Positions 52,944 to 61,284 of a stretch of DNA of 64,000 nt are shown piece after piece. The translations under genes were made by a program, and so were the position numbers. Under the pieces are notes generated by a model that did no database searches, was not told the DNA's origin, and saw only the letters and a list, made by a program, of their open reading frames with translations. The stretch is from CAVRQM01 sp963723455 (GTDB lineage: Bacteria; Pseudomonadota; Alphaproteobacteria; Acetobacterales; Acetobacteraceae), in assembly GCA_963723455.1 (NCBI GenBank), contig CAVRQM010000001.1:1116001-1180000 (forward strand), in the 5' to 3' direction. Numbering within the stretch: position 1 is the stretch's first letter; each line of letters starts with the position of its first letter.

Positions 52944-53443
52944 TCACGCCGGGCTATGTCCGCACCATGGCGGCCTATAACGCCGAGCTGAATCGCCGCA
53001 TCTATGCCGCCGCCGCGTCGCTGTCCGACGCGCAGCGGCGGCAGGACGGGGGCGCGTTCTGGGGGTCCATACACGGCACGCTCAGTCATCTGCTGTGGGC
53101 CGACCAGATCTGGATGTCGCGGCTTGACGGCTGGGACGACCCGGGCGTGGCGCTGGCCGACAGCGGCCAGTATGGCGGCGGCTCGTTCGAGGCGATGGCG
53201 ACGCTGCGCATCGAGATCGACCGGCGTCTGTCGGACTGGGCGGAGCGGGTCGACGCGGACTGGCTGACCGGCGATCTGGTCTGGTTCAGCGGCGCGACCG
53301 GCCGGCAGCAGACGCGGCCACGGACCTTGCTGGTGGCGCATCTGTTCAATCACCAGACGCATCACCGCGGCCAGGCGCACGCGCTGCTGACCCGGGCGGG
53401 GGCGCGGACCGGGGCTACCGATCTGGCGTTCGTGCTGGGATAA
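52940..53443 (+). CDS. DinB-family protein
   Basis: 167 residues. Four-helix DinB/YfiT-like bundle with metal-ligand histidines in HGTLSHLLWADQIWMSRL and HLFNHQTHHRGQAHALL. Such proteins include thiol-dependent transferases and damage-inducible proteins. Start MITPGYVRTMAAYNAELN overlaps the hydratase stop, so it belongs to the acyl-CoA synthetase operon. Substrate unknown. Confidence 0.9.
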   Translation: MITPGYVRTMAAYNAELNRRIYAAAASLSDAQRRQDGGAFWGSIHGTLSHLLWADQIWMSRLDGWDDPGVALADSGQYGGGSFEAMATLRIEIDRRLSDWAERVDADWLTGDLVWFSGATGRQQTRPRTLLVAHLFNHQTHHRGQAHALLTRAGARTGATDLAFVLG

Positions 53444-53444
53444 G

Positions 53445-53478
53445 CCCTCACCCCGGCCGTCTCCCGGAGGGAGAGGGG
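53445..53478. repeat. Second copy of the CCCTCACCCCGG/CTCCC hairpin repeat
   Basis: CCCTCACCCCGGCCGTCTCCC followed by GGA and GGGAGAGGGGG, with stem CTCCC-GGA-GGGAG. It begins 2 bp after the DinB stop and supplies the stop codon (53448) and last residues of the convergent sterol-desaturase-like gene. Compare 10218-10257. Confidence 0.75.
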
Positions 53479-54437
53479 GCAGGCGGGCCGGGAGGGAGGG
53501 CGGCTGCCCGGGCCAGGCCGAACAACCGCCGGGTCCCCGCCCATTGCTGCGCCGCCCAGCCGCCGGAGACCAGCGCCGGCTCGGCGGTCGGGTCGCCGGT
53601 GCGCGCATAGGCGGCCGAGAAATCCGCCGTGCCGAACAGCATGTCCCACCAGGGCAGGATCGCGCCGTAGTTGCAGCTGCGCTGCCCCGCCGCCAGCACG
53701 CCGTGATGCGCGCGGTGGAAGCGCGGCGAGATCAGCAGCCGCTCGCCCAGCCGGCCGAACGAGATCCGCGCATTGGCGTGCGAGACGCTTTCAAGCAGCC
53801 GCAGCAGCAGCACCAGCAGCGGGAATTGCAGCGGCGGGATGCCGATCAGCAGGCCGACAGCCAGGAACCAGGCGAAGCTCATCGCCTCGTCCAGCAGGTG
53901 ATTGCGGTCGTCCGACCAGAACGTCATCTGCTGCTGCGCGTGGTGCAGCGCGTGCAGCGCGTACCACCAGCCGAACACGTGGCTCAGCCGGTGACGCCAG
54001 TAATCCGCGAAGTCCAGGATCACCACGTACAGGCAGAACGTCAGCGCCTGCTGCCCGAGCAGGAACGGGAACAGGCGTTCCAGCGTCGGCGGGATCCAGC
54101 CGTGATCGGTCAGCCAGCCGTTCAGCCAGGTCTGCAGCGTGTAGAACAGCACGAAGGTCGCCAGCGGCAGCAGGCCGATGCGGGCGACCAGCGTGTACAG
54201 CACATCGACGCCGACCGCGCGGCGATCCGGCCAGCGCTCCACCGGGCGCCAGCGTTCCAGCGGCAGGCAGATCGCGTAGGTCAGCAGCACGCCGGCGGCG
54301 CCGTACACCGCGAACAGCGCCCAGCCGTAGCCGACATCCTCCCACTGCATCAGGTCCAGCGCGTACAGCGCCGGCACCACCAGATGCGTCTGCAGCAGGC
54401 CTGCCAGCCAGTCGAACGGCGCGGTCGCCCAATCCAT
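53448..54437 (-). CDS. Sterol desaturase/fatty acid hydroxylase family membrane protein
   Basis: 329 residues, about six hydrophobic segments. Di-iron histidine boxes are clear: YWRHRLSHVFGWWYALHALHHAQQQM and FHRAHHGV, preceded by the membrane run ALTFCLYVVILDFADYW. The substrate may be a hopanoid, carotenoid or lipid; not determinable. The start MDWATAPFDWLAGLL is the second of two duplicated GTGATGGA junctions with the upstream propeller gene. The C-terminal PPAPSPSGRRPG comes from the hairpin repeat. Confidence 0.88.
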   Translation of the reverse strand: MDWATAPFDWLAGLLQTHLVVPALYALDLMQWEDVGYGWALFAVYGAAGVLLTYAICLPLERWRPVERWPDRRAVGVDVLYTLVARIGLLPLATFVLFYTLQTWLNGWLTDHGWIPPTLERLFPFLLGQQALTFCLYVVILDFADYWRHRLSHVFGWWYALHALHHAQQQMTFWSDDRNHLLDEAMSFAWFLAVGLLIGIPPLQFPLLVLLLRLLESVSHANARISFGRLGERLLISPRFHRAHHGVLAAGQRSCNYGAILPWWDMLFGTADFSAAYARTGDPTAEPALVSGGWAAQQWAGTRRLFGLARAAALPPGPPAPSPSGRRPG

Positions 54438-54460
54438 CACGAGAGGTCCATCACGAGATC
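54434..54460. repeat. 14-bp duplication of a stop/start junction
   Basis: Minus strand TCTCGTGATGGA occurs twice with a 14-bp period. The first copy holds the beta-propeller gene's TGA (with an overlapping ATG that stops after 4 codons). The second holds the ATG of the desaturase-like gene. Confidence 0.85.
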
Positions 54461-55398
54461 GGCTTGGCCGCGGCGTTGAAGAAGATGCCGTGCGGGCTGC
54501 GCCCGGTCTCGACCGTCTGCACGGCGCCGCTGGCTGGATCGAGCACCGCGACGCTGCGGCCGAAGCGTTGCGTGATCCATAGCCTGCCGTCCGGGGCGAA
54601 GGCGATGTCGTCCGGCCCGCTCGGCAGCGCGTAGCTGCGGCGCACCGCCAGCGTTTCGGGATCGAGCGCGGAGGTGGTGCCGGCGACGCGGTTGTTGACC
54701 CAGAGCGTGCCGCCGTCCGGGGCCAGGAACAGCTGGTGGCAGCCGCGCCCGGTGACCACGCGCCGTTCCACCCGGCCATCGACGGGATCGACCACGGCGA
54801 AGGAATCGGTGCCCATGTCGGCCACCAGCACGCGGCCGTTCAGCCACATCACGCCGGCCGGCGTGCGGCCGACCGGCGCGGTCCAGCGCACCCGCATCGC
54901 ATGCAGGTCGATCGCCGCCAGCCGGTCGCTGCCCTGCAGGCTGACGAACACCATCGAGCTGTCCGGCGCGTAGGCCAGGTGGCTGGGCATCGAGGCGAGC
55001 GGGAAGCGGTGCACCAGCGTCATGGTGGCCGCGTCATAGATATCGACCTGGTTGCGCGCGAGGCCGTTGACGGTGAGGAACCGCCCGTCCGGGCTGAAGC
55101 CGAGCTGGTACGGGTCGGCCACCGGGATCTGGCGCAGCAGGGCGAAGCTGTTCGGGTCGTAGGCGAGCAGCTCGTTGGCCCCGGTGTCGCCCACCAGCAG
55201 GCTGCGCCCGTCCGGACTCAGCGCCCAGTGGTGCGGCTCACGCAGCACCGGGATGCGGCGGATTTCGCGCATGGTGGCGGTGTCGAGCACCGAGAGCGAG
55301 GCGCCGGCGGAGTTCATCACGAGCACCGCGCCGGCATGGGCGGCGGCGGCCCAGAACACCGCGCCCAGCAGGACCGGCAGCATCCGTCGCATCATCAT
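54451..55398 (-). CDS. Exported YVTN-type beta-propeller protein
   Basis: 315 residues. Signal peptide MMMRRMLPVLLGAVFWAAAAHA. Then about seven blades of the pattern LSPDGRSLLVGDTGANELLAYDP, FSPDGRFLTVNGL, YAPDSSMVFVSLQGSDRLAAID, FAPDGRLWITQRFGRSVAVLDP. This is the YVTN/PQQ-like lactonase-type propeller, periplasmic. No catalytic assignment is possible. Coupled to the sterol-desaturase-like gene downstream. Three consecutive ATGs (55398, 55395, 55392) could start it. Confidence 0.85.
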   Translation of the reverse strand: MMMRRMLPVLLGAVFWAAAAHAGAVLVMNSAGASLSVLDTATMREIRRIPVLREPHHWALSPDGRSLLVGDTGANELLAYDPNSFALLRQIPVADPYQLGFSPDGRFLTVNGLARNQVDIYDAATMTLVHRFPLASMPSHLAYAPDSSMVFVSLQGSDRLAAIDLHAMRVRWTAPVGRTPAGVMWLNGRVLVADMGTDSFAVVDPVDGRVERRVVTGRGCHQLFLAPDGGTLWVNNRVAGTTSALDPETLAVRRSYALPSGPDDIAFAPDGRLWITQRFGRSVAVLDPASGAVQTVETGRSPHGIFFNAAAKPIS

Positions 55399-55493
55399 CG
55401 CCTCGCACGTGGCGGCCAAGACTAGCACAGCGCGCCTGTCGCCCGGAAACGCCGGCGCGCGCTGCCCCACCCGGTGCAGCCAATCCGTGCGCG

Positions 55494-55510
55494 TGCGCAA
55501 ATTGCGGGCA
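55494..55510. promoter_or_regulatory. Possible NtrC-type binding site
   Basis: TGCGCAAATTGCGGGCA has the TGC-N11-GCA spacing of NtrC enhancer sites. It lies about 42 bp upstream of the -24 element of the urtA sigma-54 promoter. Only the outer triplets fit well. Confidence 0.35.
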
Positions 55511-55551
55511 GAAGCCGCAGTAAATCGCCGCCCGCCGGGGCTGCCGCCATC

Positions 55552-55567
55552 TGGCATGACGATTGCG
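55552..55567 (+). promoter_or_regulatory. Sigma-54 promoter for the urea-transport operon
   Basis: TGGCATG-ACGA-TTGC matches the sigma-54 consensus TGGCACG-N4-TTGC with one change. GG and GC are exactly 10 bp apart as required. The predicted start lies about 30 bp before the urtA ATG (55608). The rpoN gene is in this window. Confidence 0.75.
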
Positions 55568-55607
55568 TGAGCAGACGCGCGCTCCACCCAACCCGAGAAG
55601 GACCGGC

Positions 55608-56903
55608 ATGGCCCACCACCGACCCTGGCTGCGCGCCGCGGCAGTCGCCGCCGTCGCGCTCGCCGCAGCCCACAGCGCCCGCGCCGAGGACACGATCAAG
55701 GTCGGCATCCTGCATTCCCTGTCCGGCACCATGGCGATCAGCGAGACCACGCTGAAGGACGTGGACCTGATGCTGATCGACGCGCAGAACAAGAAGGGCG
55801 GCCTGCTCGGCAGGAAGCTGGAGGCGGTGGTCGTCGATCCGGCGTCGAACTGGCCGCTGTTCGCCGAGAAGGCGCGCCAGCTGCTGAGCGTGGACAAGGT
55901 GGCGGCGGTGTTCGGCTGCTGGACCAGCGTGTCGCGCAAATCCGTGCTGCCGGTGTTCGAGGAACTGCACGGCATCCTGTTCTACCCAGTCCAGTACGAG
56001 GGCGAGGAGAGCAGCCGCGATGTGTTCTATACCGGCGCCGCGCCGAACCAGCAGGCGATCCCGGCTGTGGACTACCTGATGGGCGACGACGGCGGCGACG
56101 TGAAGCGCTGGGTGCTGGCCGGCACCGACTACGTCTATCCGCGCACGACCAACAAGATCCTGGCCGCCTACCTGAAGTCGAAAGGCGTGGCCGACAGCGA
56201 CATCATGGTCAGCTACACGCCGTTCGGCCAGAGCGACTGGCAGAACATCGTGGCCCAGATCAAGCAGTTCGGCTCGGCCGGGAAGAAGACCGCCGTGGTC
56301 TCGACGATCAACGGCGACGCCAACGTGCCGTTCTACAAGGAGCTGGCCAATCAGGGCATCAAGGCGACCGACATCCCCGTGGTCGCGTTCTCGGTGGGCG
56401 AGGAGGAACTGGCCGGCATGGACACCAAGCCGCTGGTCGGCCACCTGGCGGCCTGGAATTATTTCGAGAGCGTAGACGCGCCGGCCAACAAGGCGTTCAT
56501 CGACGAGTGGCACGCCTACACGAAGAACCCGAAGCGCACCACGAACGACCCGATGGAGGCCAGCTATATCGGCTTCAGCATGTGGGTGAAGGCGGTGGAG
56601 AAGGCCGGCACCACGGACCCCGAGAAGGTCATCAACGCGATGGTCGGCGTGACGGTGCCGAACCTGACCGGCGGCTACGCCACGATGATGCCGAACCATC
56701 ACATCACCAAGCCGGTGCTGATCGGCGAGATCCAGGACAACGGCCAGTTCAACGTGGTCAGCCAGACCCCGGGAACCGTCGTGGCGCAGGCCTGGTCGCC
56801 GTACCTGCCCGGCTCGCGCGACCTGATCGCCGACTGGCTGCCGCCGATGTCGTGCGGCAACTACAACGTCGTCACCGCCAAATGCGGCGGCGCGAGCAAG
56901 TGA
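55608..56903 (+). CDS. urtA: Urea ABC transporter substrate-binding protein UrtA
   Basis: 431 residues with a signal peptide (cleavage after HSARA, about residue 26). The UrtA/FmdD group is recognised by IKVGILHSLSGTMAISETTLKD, ASNWPLFAEKARQLL, AAVFGCWTSVSRKSVLPVFEE, GILFYPVQYEGEESSRDVFYTGAAPNQQ and TTNDPMEASYIGFSMWVKAVE. It captures urea (or a short amide) in the periplasm. Start ATG at 55608 after GAGAAGGACC. First of five urt genes under a sigma-54 promoter, so induction by nitrogen limitation is likely. Confidence 0.95.
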   Translation: MAHHRPWLRAAAVAAVALAAAHSARAEDTIKVGILHSLSGTMAISETTLKDVDLMLIDAQNKKGGLLGRKLEAVVVDPASNWPLFAEKARQLLSVDKVAAVFGCWTSVSRKSVLPVFEELHGILFYPVQYEGEESSRDVFYTGAAPNQQAIPAVDYLMGDDGGDVKRWVLAGTDYVYPRTTNKILAAYLKSKGVADSDIMVSYTPFGQSDWQNIVAQIKQFGSAGKKTAVVSTINGDANVPFYKELANQGIKATDIPVVAFSVGEEELAGMDTKPLVGHLAAWNYFESVDAPANKAFIDEWHAYTKNPKRTTNDPMEASYIGFSMWVKAVEKAGTTDPEKVINAMVGVTVPNLTGGYATMMPNHHITKPVLIGEIQDNGQFNVVSQTPGTVVAQAWSPYLPGSRDLIADWLPPMSCGNYNVVTAKCGGASK

Positions 56904-58502
56904 GGCTGGGCCGGGCAGCGGGGCGGGTGCGCAGGGTCGCACTCGCCCTGCTGCTGATGATCGTCTGCGTCGCCGCCAGGGCGGAGGACGATCCGTTCGC
57001 GCGCCTTGCCGCCGGCAGCTTCGGGCAGACGCGGCTTGGGGTCGAGGCGCTGGCCACCTCCGGCAGCAAGCAGGCGGCCGCCACCATCACCGCGCTGCAG
57101 GACGGCGCCCTGCTCTATGGTCCCGAGCACGCGCTGTACATCCGCCGCGGCGGCACGCTGCTCGACGCGCGCAGCGGCCGGCCGGCGTCGGGGGTGATGG
57201 CGTCCGGGCTGAAGCCGGTGCGCGTCAACAATGCGGTGCGCGCCGCCGCCGAGGCGGCGATGGGCGACCTGGATCTGTTCGCCCCCGACCCGGCCACTCG
57301 TCGGCATGCCGCCGAGGCGGTGTTTTCCGCCCGCAACCCGGCGGCGCTGCCGGCGCTCGACCGGGCGCTGGCGGCCGAGCAAGACGGCGCGGTGCGCGCG
57401 GCCATGCGGCAGGCGCGAGCGGCGGCGCTGCTGTCCGGCGGACAGGCCAGCGATGCCGACCGGCTTGCCGCGATCGGAGTGATCCGCAGCCGCGGCGATC
57501 TGGCGGCGCGCAGCCTGCTGGAATCACTGCCGCCGCAACCTGCCGCCGTCGCCGCGGCGGCCGGCGCCGCGGTGTCCGTCGATCGCCCGCATGGAGCAGG
57601 TCTGGGGCGTGTTGCAGGACGTGTTCTACGGCCTGTCGCTCGGCTCGGTGCTGCTGCTGGCGGCGGCCGGGCTGGCGATCACCTTCGGCGTCATGGGCGT
57701 CATCAACATGGCGCACGGCGAGATCGTGATGCTCGGCGCCTACACCACCTTCGTCGTGCAGCAGGCATTGGCCGCGTACGCGCCTGGCCTGGCCGGCGCG
57801 GGCGTGCTGATCGCCATTCCGGCCGCCTTCGTCGTCTCCGGCCTGGTCGGCATCGCGATCGAACGCTGCCTGATCCGCTTCCTGTATGGCCGGCCGCTGG
57901 AGACGCTGCTGGCGACCTGGGGATTGTCGCTGGCGCTGCAGCAAGCGGTGCGCAGCATCTTCGGCCCGACCAACCGGGCGGTGGCAACTCCAGAATGGCT
58001 GAGCGGCTCGTTCATGCTGGGCGGGCTTACGATCACCGTCAACCGGCTGGCCATCATCGTGTTCGCCGCCTTGGTCATCGCCGGGCTGATGGCGGTGCTG
58101 CGGTTCACGCCGCTGGGAGTGCAGATGCGCGCGGTGACGCAGAACCGGCGCATGGCGGCCAGCATGGGTATCCGTACTCCCTGGATCGACGCGCTGACTT
58201 TCGGCCTCGGGTCCGGGGTGGCCGGCATTGCCGGCGTGGCGCTGAGCCAGATCGACAATGTCAGCCCCAATCTGGGTCAGGGCTACATCATCGACAGCTT
58301 CCTGGTGGTGGTGTTCGGCGGCGTCGGCAATCTGTGGGGCACCGTGGTCAGCGCGCTCACGCTCGGCGTGGTCGGCAAGTTCGTGGAGCCGTTCGCCGGC
58401 GCGGTGCTCGGCAAGATCCTTGTGCTGGTGCTGGTGATCGCGTTCATCCAGCGCCGCCCGCGCGGCATGTTCCCGCTGCGCGGCCGGGCAATGGAGGCAT
58501 GA
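56900..58502 (+). CDS. urtB: Urea ABC transporter permease UrtB (one frameshift)
   Basis: About 533 residues after removing one extra base near 57580. GTG start overlaps the urtA stop (GTGA) and gives the signal-like RRVALALLLMIVCVAARA. The N-terminal periplasmic part (DDPFARLAAGSFGQTRLGVEAL, HALYIRRGGTLLDARSG, HAAEAVFSARNPAALPALDRAL) is normal for UrtB. After the break the permease continues SIARMEQVWGVLQDVFYGLSLG, GVMGVINMAHGEIVMLGAYTTF and VVVFGGVGNLWGTVVSALTLG. A separate short permease starting at 57591 would lack this usual N-terminal domain. Stop overlaps urtC. Confidence 0.9.
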
Positions 58503-59671
58503 GCCGCGCCGCGACGACGCTGTGCCTGGCCGCCGTGCTGGGCGGGGCGCTGCTGCTGTCGGTGCTGAACCGGGCGACGCCGGACGGCTCGGGGCTGCAT
58601 GTCTCGACCTACACCATCAGCCTGTGCGGCAAGTACCTGTGCTTCGCCATGCTGGCGCTGGCGGTGGATCTGGTCTGGGGATTCGCCGGCATCCTGAGCC
58701 TGGGGCACGCGGCGTTCTTCGCCCTGGGCGGCTACGCGATGGGCATGTACCTGATGCGCGAAATCGGCGCGCGCGGCGTGTACGCCAATCCGCTGCTGCC
58801 CGACTTCATGGTGTTCCTGAACTACCATTCCCTGCCGTGGTACTGGCACGGATTCGCCAACCCGGCCTTCGCCATCGTCATGGCGGTGCTGGTTCCGGGC
58901 GTGCTGGCGCTGGTGTTCGGGTTCTTCGCGTTTCGCAGCCGCGTCACCGGCGTCTATCTGTCGATCATCACGCAGGCGCTGACCTATGCGCTGCTGCTGG
59001 CGTTCTTCCGCAACGACATGGGGCTCGGCGGCAACAACGGCCTGACCGACTTCAAGGACATGTTCGGCTTCGACCTGCATGCGGACGCCACCCGGGTCGC
59101 GCTGCTGCTGGCCAGCGCGATCGCGCTGGCGGCCGCACTGCTCGTCGCCCGCGCGGTGGTGACGTCGCGGTTCGGGAAGGTGCTGATCGCGGTGCGCGAC
59201 GCGGAAAGCCGCACGCGCTTCCTGGGCTACCGGCCGGAGAACTACAAGCTGGTGGTGTTCGTGCTGTCGGCGGTGATCGCCGGCATCGGCGGCGCGCTGT
59301 ACGTGCCGCAGGTCGGCATCATCAACCCCGGAGAGTTCTCGCCGGCCAACTCGATCGAGGCGGTGATCTGGGTCGCGGTCGGCGGCCGCGGCACGCTGGT
59401 GGGCGCGATCCTCGGCGCGGTGCTGGTCAATGCCGGCAAGACGTTCCTGACCGGCACATGGCCGGAATCCTGGCTGTTCGCGCTGGGCGGGCTGTTCATC
59501 GTGGTCACCCTGTTCCTGCCGCACGGCGTGCTCGGGCTGGCGCGGCGGCCGACGCGGCGCGATGCGCCGGCGGTCACGCCGGAACTGGCGCAGCCGGACG
59601 TGGCCGGGCCTGGCTTGGCGGGGCCCGGCTTTGCGGGACCTGGCCTGGCTGAACGGGAACTGGCGGAATGA
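58499..59671 (+). CDS. urtC: Urea ABC transporter permease UrtC
   Basis: 390 residues, about ten membrane segments, LivM type. LVWGFAGILSLGHAAFFALGGYAMGMYLM, YLSIITQALTYALLLAFFRNDMGLGGNNGLTDFKD and AVGGRGTLVGAILGAVLVNAGKTFLTGTWPESW are typical UrtC blocks. The C-terminal ~25 residues repeat PGLAG/PGFAG from 15-bp repeats and are probably disordered. ATGA overlaps at both ends couple it to urtB and urtD. Confidence 0.94.
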   Translation: MSRAATTLCLAAVLGGALLLSVLNRATPDGSGLHVSTYTISLCGKYLCFAMLALAVDLVWGFAGILSLGHAAFFALGGYAMGMYLMREIGARGVYANPLLPDFMVFLNYHSLPWYWHGFANPAFAIVMAVLVPGVLALVFGFFAFRSRVTGVYLSIITQALTYALLLAFFRNDMGLGGNNGLTDFKDMFGFDLHADATRVALLLASAIALAAALLVARAVVTSRFGKVLIAVRDAESRTRFLGYRPENYKLVVFVLSAVIAGIGGALYVPQVGIINPGEFSPANSIEAVIWVAVGGRGTLVGAILGAVLVNAGKTFLTGTWPESWLFALGGLFIVVTLFLPHGVLGLARRPTRRDAPAVTPELAQPDVAGPGLAGPGFAGPGLAERELAE

Positions 59672-60411
59672 GCGCCGCGAGCCTGCTGGTGCTGGACGGC
59701 GTCTCGGTCAGCTTCGACGGGTTCCGTGCGTTGAACAGCCTGTCGCTGGTGCTGCAGCGCGGCGAGATGCGCGCGGTGATCGGGCCGAACGGGGCCGGCA
59801 AGACCACGATGATGGACGTGATCACCGGCAAGACCCGGCCCGACACGGGAAGCGTGGTGTTCGGCGACATGACCGACCTCACCAGGCTCGACGAGCCGGC
59901 CATCGCGCAGCTCGGGATCGGGCGGAAGTTTCAGAAGCCAACGGTGTTCGAGCCGCACAGCGTGTGGGACAACCTGCTGCTGGCGCTGGCCGGGGATCGT
60001 GGCCCGCGTTTCTCGCTGTGGGCGCGGCAGACGCGGGCGGAGCGCGACCGGATCGACGCGATCCTCGGCACCATCCGGCTGCGCGAGCAGCGCCACCGCC
60101 GCGCCGGCGAATTGAGCCACGGACAGAAGCAATGGCTGGAAATCGGCATGCTGCTGGCGCAGGAGCCGGAGCTGCTGCTGGTGGACGAGCCGGTGGCCGG
60201 CATGACCGATGCCGAGACCGCGCAGACCGCCGACCTGCTGCGCGAGATCAACCGCAGCCGCAGCGTCGTGGTGGTCGAGCACGACATGGCGTTCGTGCGC
60301 GCGCTGGGCGTGAAGGTGACGGTGCTGCACGAGGGCTCGGTGCTGTCCGAGGGCAGCATCGACCATGTCAGCGAGGATCCGCGCGTGGTCGAAGTGTATC
60401 TGGGACGGTAG
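59668..60411 (+). CDS. urtD: Urea ABC transporter ATPase UrtD
   Basis: 247 residues. LivG-type ATPase: Walker A GPNGAGKTT, GIGRKFQKPTVFEPHSVWDNLLLAL, signature LSHGQKQWLEIGMLL (His in place of Gly is usual in UrtD), Walker B LLLVDEPVAGMTD and EHDMAFVRALG switch region. Works with UrtE on the UrtBC permease. A palindromic element separates it from urtE. Confidence 0.95.
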   Translation: MSAASLLVLDGVSVSFDGFRALNSLSLVLQRGEMRAVIGPNGAGKTTMMDVITGKTRPDTGSVVFGDMTDLTRLDEPAIAQLGIGRKFQKPTVFEPHSVWDNLLLALAGDRGPRFSLWARQTRAERDRIDAILGTIRLREQRHRRAGELSHGQKQWLEIGMLLAQEPELLLVDEPVAGMTDAETAQTADLLREINRSRSVVVVEHDMAFVRALGVKVTVLHEGSVLSEGSIDHVSEDPRVVEVYLGR

Positions 60412-60455
60412 CGGAATGTCGGGTTCGAGCTGGGATGTCGTTTCAGGGCCGTCAC

Positions 60456-60529
60456 GTCATGGCTTGACCCGTCCATCCACGCGCGCCTCGCTGCGGCGCC
60501 TGGATGCCCGGATCAAGTCCGGGGATGAC
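60456..60529. repeat. Dispersed palindromic element between urtD and urtE
   Basis: Left arm GTCATGGCTTGACCCGTCCATCCACGC and right arm GCCTGGATGCCCGGATCAAGTCCGGGGATGAC, diverged but clearly the same family as 7606-7684 and the 3607-4160 array. It lies in the only real gap of the urt operon (152 bp). Confidence 0.8.
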
Positions 60530-60563
60530 GGTAAGATGGCGGCGACATCGATCGCCCGTGACC

Positions 60564-61259
60564 ATGCTTGACGTGGAGTCCGTCGATCTGCATTACGGCG
60601 CGGCCATCGCGCTGCGCCGGGTCAGCGTGTCCGCCGCCATCGGCGACGTGACCTGCCTGCTCGGCCGCAACGGCGTCGGCAAGACCAGCCTGCTGCGCGC
60701 CATCACCGGCCTGCATCCCGTCACCAGCGGAAAGATCGTGTGGGACGGCCAGGACATCACCCGCATGCCGACCTATGAGCGGGCGCGACGCGGCATCGCC
60801 TCGGTGCCGCAGGGGCGCGACATCTTTCCGCTGCTGACCGTGCGCGAGAATCTCGAAACCGGCTACGCCGTGCTGCCGCGCCGCGAGCGCCGGCTGCCGG
60901 ACGACATCTTCGAGCTGTTCCCGATCCTGCGCACCATGCTGCGGCGGCGCGGCGGCGACCTGTCCGGCGGCCAGCAGCAGCAGCTCGCCATCGCCCGCGC
61001 GCTGGTGACCCGGCCGCGCCTGCTGGTGCTGGACGAACCAACCGAGGGCATCCAGCCCAGCATCATCAAGGATATCGGCCGCATCATCGCGCTGCTGCGC
61101 GACCGCGGCGGCATGGCGGTGCTGCTGGTCGAACAGTATTTCGACTTCGCCCGCGACCTGGCGCAGCGGCTGGTGGTGATGGATCGCGGCGAGGTGGTGC
61201 TGGACGGGCCGCGCGACGCGCTGGACGAGGCGCAGGTCCGGCGGCATCTGTCGGTGTGA
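60564..61259 (+). CDS. urtE: Urea ABC transporter ATPase UrtE
   Basis: 231 residues. LivF-type ATPase: Walker A GRNGVGKTS, ITRMPTYERARRGIASVPQGRDIFPLLTV, signature LSGGQQQQLAIARAL, Walker B LLVLDEPTEGIQPS and VEQYFDFARDLA, the UrtE-specific ending. Start ATG at 60564; an in-frame ATG at 60504 would translate the palindromic element. Last of urtABCDE. No urease genes follow within the window. Confidence 0.95.
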   Translation: MLDVESVDLHYGAAIALRRVSVSAAIGDVTCLLGRNGVGKTSLLRAITGLHPVTSGKIVWDGQDITRMPTYERARRGIASVPQGRDIFPLLTVRENLETGYAVLPRRERRLPDDIFELFPILRTMLRRRGGDLSGGQQQQLAIARALVTRPRLLVLDEPTEGIQPSIIKDIGRIIALLRDRGGMAVLLVEQYFDFARDLAQRLVVMDRGEVVLDGPRDALDEAQVRRHLSV

Positions 61260-61284
61260 CCGATGCGGCGGCTTCCGCCATCGT

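Noticed and set aside
49764..53443. Natural-product gene cluster around the acyl-CoA synthetase
   Set aside because: Only a synthetase, a hydratase-like protein and DinB are present; no carrier proteins, condensing enzymes or tailoring set.
57591..58502. Stand-alone short branched-chain-type permease gene
   Set aside because: The upstream frame encodes the UrtB periplasmic N-terminus, and one-base correction near 57580 joins the two into a normal-length UrtB.
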